Assembly: GCA_947167215.1 (NCBI GenBank)
Contig: CAMVHE010000027.1
Coordinates: forward strand, 1 to 35,547
Direction: 5' to 3'
Source of the DNA: an uncultured Clostridia bacterium
Lineage (GTDB): Bacteria; Bacillota; Clostridia; Christensenellales; Aristaeellaceae
Length of the DNA stretch: 35,547 nt
Position 1 is the first letter of the stretch. Each line of letters begins with the position of its first letter. Under the pieces are notes generated by a model. The model did not search any database and was not told the DNA's origin. It was given only the letters and a program-made list of their open reading frames with translations. Below are positions 32,725-35,547 of this stretch, in pieces. A program made the position numbers and the translations under genes.

Positions 32725-34101
32725 TTATGTCTCTCTGAACGGATTGTCCTCAGGGTCTACTTTCTGCCAGCCTCCTGGTGTCATGCTGGACAGATGAACC
32801 AGCGACCCAATCCCCTTGAAACCTCTGACCTCACGGCCTGCACTGTTGATGAGATGCGTGGTGTATCGGATGCCGAATCTCTCCTCATTGTTGCTGAGAA
32901 ACTCCACGAATGTCTTTCGCTTCATCGGCGGGTAGGCGTTCTCATCACACCAGGTGCAGTAGACGGCGTACAGATCCTTGGAGCTGATCGTCAGTTCCGG
33001 TGAGCAGACAATGTAGCCCTTCGACTGCAGGAACAGCTCCACGTTGTTGGCATCCCGCTTCACCATCTCTCGGTTATGCTTTGCCTGATCGCTTTCCGTG
33101 AATCGGAAGCTGTTGTTCACCAGACGCTGCAGCCCTTCAAAGGCCCAGAGAAAGATGCCGCCCAGTTCCTCACAGAGCTTTTCGGAGAGATCAGGATCGT
33201 CCTTTCTGTCCGGATGTCTCCGCTTCGTCGTCAGGATCAGCTGCCGGCGGAAGAAGCCGTCGCTGCGGTCGTAGAGGGAGATCAGATCGCCGTTGGAGAA
33301 GGCCAGGATGCGGGCATACATGTAGCCCTGATAGCTCTGCTTGCCCTTTCGCTCCAGATCCATCTTGCCTTTCGCGGTCACAATGGACTTCACATAGTTG
33401 GTCTGCTTCAGCGCTTCCAGCCGCATGTCATCGTCGATCATCAGGTGAATGTGCTCCAGGTCGGCCCGTGCAAAGGCGTTTTCCGAGACCTTGCCGACGC
33501 TGCCATCCTTGGCGTATGCGCCGAACAGTCTGGCCAGCACATGACCGATCTGGCTCTTGCCTTCGCCGCCATTTCCCTTGATCACCATCATTCGCTGACC
33601 GGCATTGCTGGGAATCAGGCAGTAGCCGATGAACTCCTGAAGGGTCAGGATATCCTCCGGCGAGAGCAGCTCAGAGAGAAACTGCAGCCAACGCTCCGGT
33701 GACTTTGCCTCCGGATCATAGCGCACCTGGAACCGGCTTCTGACAATTTCGGTCTTCTCCTCCGTGAATGTTCCGTCCAGGAACAGTGTGCCGTTCTGGA
33801 CATGAATGCGGTCTGTCTGTGGCAGCAGCTCCTTCACCTGGGCCTTGATCCGCAGATCCTTGATGATGTCATCCACCTTTTTGCTTACACTGGTGACGAC
33901 GAAGGGCTCAATCAGCTGATAGACCGCCGAGCGCAATGCGTTCTCATCCGTCACTTTTCCGTTCACGGAGAAGAAAGCATTCTCGGTGTAGGCCAGCTGA
34001 TGCTTCTCCAGAAACTCCCGGCAGAAGATCGGCTCATTGACCGTCTTGCCGGTGAACCATTCCGGCCACCAGTCAAGCCTTGTGATCTTGTTCTCTGCCA
34101 A
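32725..34101 (-). CDS. D5/P4-type SF3 helicase
   Basis: A 458-residue protein with a D5_N-like domain (about 80-165) followed by an SF3-type ATPase. Walker A is GNGGEGKS at 176-183, Walker B is LMIDDDM at 220-226, followed by sensor-like ILAFSNGDLIS and the arginine-rich DRSDGFFRRQL. The C-terminal part (about 350-440) looks like a winged-helix domain. There is no primase-polymerase domain, which longer P4-alpha-like proteins have. It probably unwinds the excised element for autonomous replication. The start is TTG, with GCAGGTG seven bases before it. Confidence 0.88.
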   Translation of the reverse strand: MAENKITRLDWWPEWFTGKTVNEPIFCREFLEKHQLAYTENAFFSVNGKVTDENALRSAVYQLIEPFVVTSVSKKVDDIIKDLRIKAQVKELLPQTDRIHVQNGTLFLDGTFTEEKTEIVRSRFQVRYDPEAKSPERWLQFLSELLSPEDILTLQEFIGYCLIPSNAGQRMMVIKGNGGEGKSQIGHVLARLFGAYAKDGSVGKVSENAFARADLEHIHLMIDDDMRLEALKQTNYVKSIVTAKGKMDLERKGKQSYQGYMYARILAFSNGDLISLYDRSDGFFRRQLILTTKRRHPDRKDDPDLSEKLCEELGGIFLWAFEGLQRLVNNSFRFTESDQAKHNREMVKRDANNVELFLQSKGYIVCSPELTISSKDLYAVYCTWCDENAYPPMKRKTFVEFLSNNEERFGIRYTTHLINSAGREVRGFKGIGSLVHLSSMTPGGWQKVDPEDNPFRET

Positions 34102-34626
34102 TGTGCTTCACCTGCTTTCTTTCGTCCGTTCGGCAATGGATGGTTGTGGGGGTTGCTTTCCTGTTCATTGAATTCTTCTTCCTCCTGGTACTGTGAAACA
34201 TAATGTGCTTTCCTGCCATGTGTCCGATCACACAGTCAGGAGGGGAAACTGCCGCTCTGCGTTCGGATCATGCTTCGCGACGGCATGACGCAGAGTGGCT
34301 TTATGTGAACGTGCAGGATAGCTTTTCCTGCGCGGAAATCTCATAAGTGCGACGATTACAGTTCCGGAGTGTAGTGGCAAGCAATGCAAACCTGCTAGGA
34401 TTTGCAGAATGCTTGTTGGTTGGCGCCGCCCCCAAGCCCCTGAAAACCATCGCATAGCGCTGTGGTTGTGCAGGTTCCCTGCGTTTTGTCTTCGCCTTGC
34501 CCGGTGATAAAGGAGGAAATCGCAGTCATGGTCATACGAGCAAAGGCGAATCTGACGCATGGCACACCTTGCTGAAAGCACCGCATTGGCCGCGAAGCTG
34601 ACGCCAGGGATTTCGCGTGCTGCCGT
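34102..34626. other. Non-coding stretch where a relaxase gene would be expected; oriT candidate
   Basis: No long open frame resembling a relaxase is found on either strand. The stretch holds a nested hairpin (34251-34299: 12-bp outer stem with one G-T pair, 5-bp inner stem). It has an inverted repeat GCAGGA/TCCTGC (34313-34331) whose minus strand contains TATCCTGC, the core of the IncP-type nic site. An imperfect repeat lies at 34378-34415. These fit an origin of transfer, but no relaxase or experimental support is in view. Confidence 0.45.
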
Positions 34627-34977
34627 TCAAGGGATCTCAGATATGCGGTACAGCCGTTCAATCATTTGCCACAGCATTTCCGATATCTCCTGTTCATTCC
34701 GAATGATTTCATCCAGTTCCGTTTCATAGATGTTTCCCTTTTCGTTCATGCGCAGCGCGATCTGATTCACGTTGTTGGAAAGACGGCTGATCAGGCGAAC
34801 GAGTTTCCGAAGCTCAGGGAGATCGAGCCGCAGGAGATATCCGTTCAATACCATGGCACGGAAGAAGGCAGATTTGTTTTTCAACCCGGCAGCTGCCATC
34901 TTCTGCTTGATGATATCCGCTTCGTCCGGCGTCACATCGAAGCTGCAGTGGATCGTCCGATTTTGCTCTTCTCTCAT
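34627..34977 (-). CDS. mobC: MobC-family mobilization protein
   Basis: A 116-residue relaxosome accessory protein with an N-terminal ribbon-helix-helix type segment (RTIHCSFDVTPDEADIIKQK), then GLKNKSAFFRAMVLNGY. The conserved C-terminal MobC core LPELRKLVRLISRLSNNVNQIALRMN is followed by a helical tail. MobC binds oriT and helps the relaxase nick. AAAGGA precedes the ATG at a slightly long distance. Normally a relaxase gene overlaps or follows mobC, but here none is seen downstream. Confidence 0.88.
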   Translation of the reverse strand: MREEQNRTIHCSFDVTPDEADIIKQKMAAAGLKNKSAFFRAMVLNGYLLRLDLPELRKLVRLISRLSNNVNQIALRMNEKGNIYETELDEIIRNEQEISEMLWQMIERLYRISEIP

Positions 34978-35294
34978 TTATTAACCATCCTTTCTGATCC
35001 CGTTGTGGACTGTTGAGGTTGCCCTCCAACTCCCTATGCAAAATCTCAGGTGTTTTGCCCAAAGTCATTGAGACTTTTTTGGTAAGCATCGAACGGTGTC
35101 ATGATCATCGTTCACCCTCCTATGTCCAAATCAGCGGAAAGTGGAAACACTTTTTTGAGATTTCTGAAGCGGCTGTCAGACAAATCTCTGAGACACGGAT
35201 CAGCCGCTCCATCTGCCTATGTAAAAATCAAGGCAATTTGGCTAAAGAATCAGAGATTTTTCTCCACAGTCATCGCTGAATGATCAATGCGAGC

Positions 35295-35318
35295 AAAAGA
35301 AAAAGCCTCCGAAGAGGC
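35295..35318 (-). terminator. UUCG-loop terminator on the minus strand
   Basis: Minus strand GCCTC, TTCG, GAGGC (35305-35318) followed by TTTTTCTTTT. It would end a minus-strand transcript starting to the right, for which no gene is seen in the 210 bp available. An untranslated RNA is possible. Confidence 0.65.
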
Positions 35319-35328
35319 GCATAGAAAT

Positions 35329-35359
35329 GGACGCTCCGGTACCAGCGCCAGGAGCGTCC
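35329..35359. repeat. Inverted repeat GGACGCTCC/GGAGCGTCC
   Basis: Nine-bp arms (35329-35337, 35351-35359) with a 13-nt loop, immediately upstream of the minus-strand terminator in transcript order. Together they would form two successive hairpins in a minus-strand RNA. Confidence 0.5.
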
Positions 35360-35530
35360 CCAGTCATTTCATCCTGTCATATTACGTGTAAAGACGCGGT
35401 TGAATGTGATATACTTAAGCTGGTTTCTTGTTCAGCATAATCTTTGGAAAGAAATCTGCTGCATGCAAGAAATAGCATCTATGCTACGTCTTTATAATTG
35501 AACCCCAATAAACTCAAGGAGGACAATACC

Positions 35531-35547
35531 ATGAAAAGATGGCTACT
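35531..35547 (+). CDS. Start of a gene cut by the window edge
   Basis: AAGGAGG lies just before an ATG at 35531, which begins MKRWL. A basic start of this kind suits a signal peptide or membrane anchor, but only five full codons are present. TATAAT at 35493-35498 and an extended -10 TGATATACT (35407-35415) are possible promoters. It is unclear whether it belongs to the element or to the host chromosome. Confidence 0.5.

Larger units (their letters stand above)
34978..35530. other. Non-coding stretch with repeats, no gene seen
   Basis: Three degenerate direct repeats begin with CCTATG at about 35033, 35119 and 35217; each continues with an AAATC block and a GAGA/TTTT-rich end some 45 bp long. 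Inside is a nested inverted repeat AGCGGCTG/CAGCCGCT (35168-35175/35201-35208) with TCAGA/TCTGA within. A minus-strand terminator and an inverted repeat follow. Short frames here merely translate the repeats. An origin of replication or transfer upstream of mobC is plausible. Confidence 0.45.
30587..35547. mobile_element. Integrative mobilizable element (left part) at tRNA-Ser
   Basis: Adjacent to tRNA-Ser lie genes for a tyrosine integrase, an excisionase-like HTH protein, an SF3/D5-type helicase and MobC, nearly all on the minus strand. By eye their G+C content is clearly higher than in the flanking host genes. This set is typical of an IME or satellite-like element. The left boundary is complicated by the duplicated tRNA half. 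The right boundary was not found: no second tRNA-Ser fragment appears before the window ends. The element may therefore end beyond the window or a little before 35531. Confidence 0.75.

Overview
The window looks like an origin-proximal chromosome segment of a low-to-moderate G+C Bacillota. Erysipelotrichales or a related class is my best guess, but it is unproven. Clues are exact copies of the Bacillus-type parS 16-mer, a DUF5711-CvpA pair behind dnaN-recF, strong AGGAGG ribosome binding sites, sigma-A promoters, and a CIRCE heat-shock operator.

Layout: (1) 1-1547 is non-coding DNA with seven parS-like sites. Five of them sit 174-194 bp apart and the last abuts the mnmE stop codon. (2) 1548-4518 holds divergent mnmE (tRNA wobble modification) and guaA (GMP synthase). 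(3) 4519-17766 is an accessory block dominated by envelope functions. It has a broken lipoprotein-like gene, three GT-C-like polytopic membrane proteins, a GNAT acetyltransferase, an acyltransferase-3 protein, an SGNH-like surface protein, rsmF, and an unidentified small gene behind a perfect sigma-A promoter. Purine/peptide salvage and stray enzymes follow: deoD, an M55 D-aminopeptidase, a HAD phosphatase and an MBL-fold hydrolase. (4) 17767-24128 is a tight operon dnaN-recF-DUF5711-cvpA-membrane protein. It is preceded by AT-rich DNA with DnaA-box-like sites but has no dnaA, yaaA or gyrB beside it. (5) 24250-30482 holds a secreted M23-type protein, tRNA-Thr, leuS and htpG. One sequence between leuS and htpG reads both as leuS terminator and as a CIRCE operator for htpG.

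(6) From 30487 on there is a tRNA-Ser(CGA) integration locus. It has a host-type promoter, a truncated 5' half of the tRNA, 140 bp of foreign-looking DNA, then a complete tRNA-Ser. The complete copy is flanked on both sides by matching inverted arm-type repeats. Next comes a G+C-richer integrative mobilizable element: tyrosine integrase, excisionase-like HTH protein, SF3/D5-type helicase and MobC, with no relaxase visible. Several inverted repeats there are candidates for a replication origin or oriT. The element's right border is not recognised, and a new secreted-protein-like gene starts at the last bases.

How the genes work together: the parS cluster and dnaN-recF place the segment near the replication origin. 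The GT-C, acyltransferase and SGNH genes are probably involved in building or decorating surface glycans. The right end is a mobile element that uses tRNA-Ser as attachment site. All calls come from reading the sequence; no database search was run.
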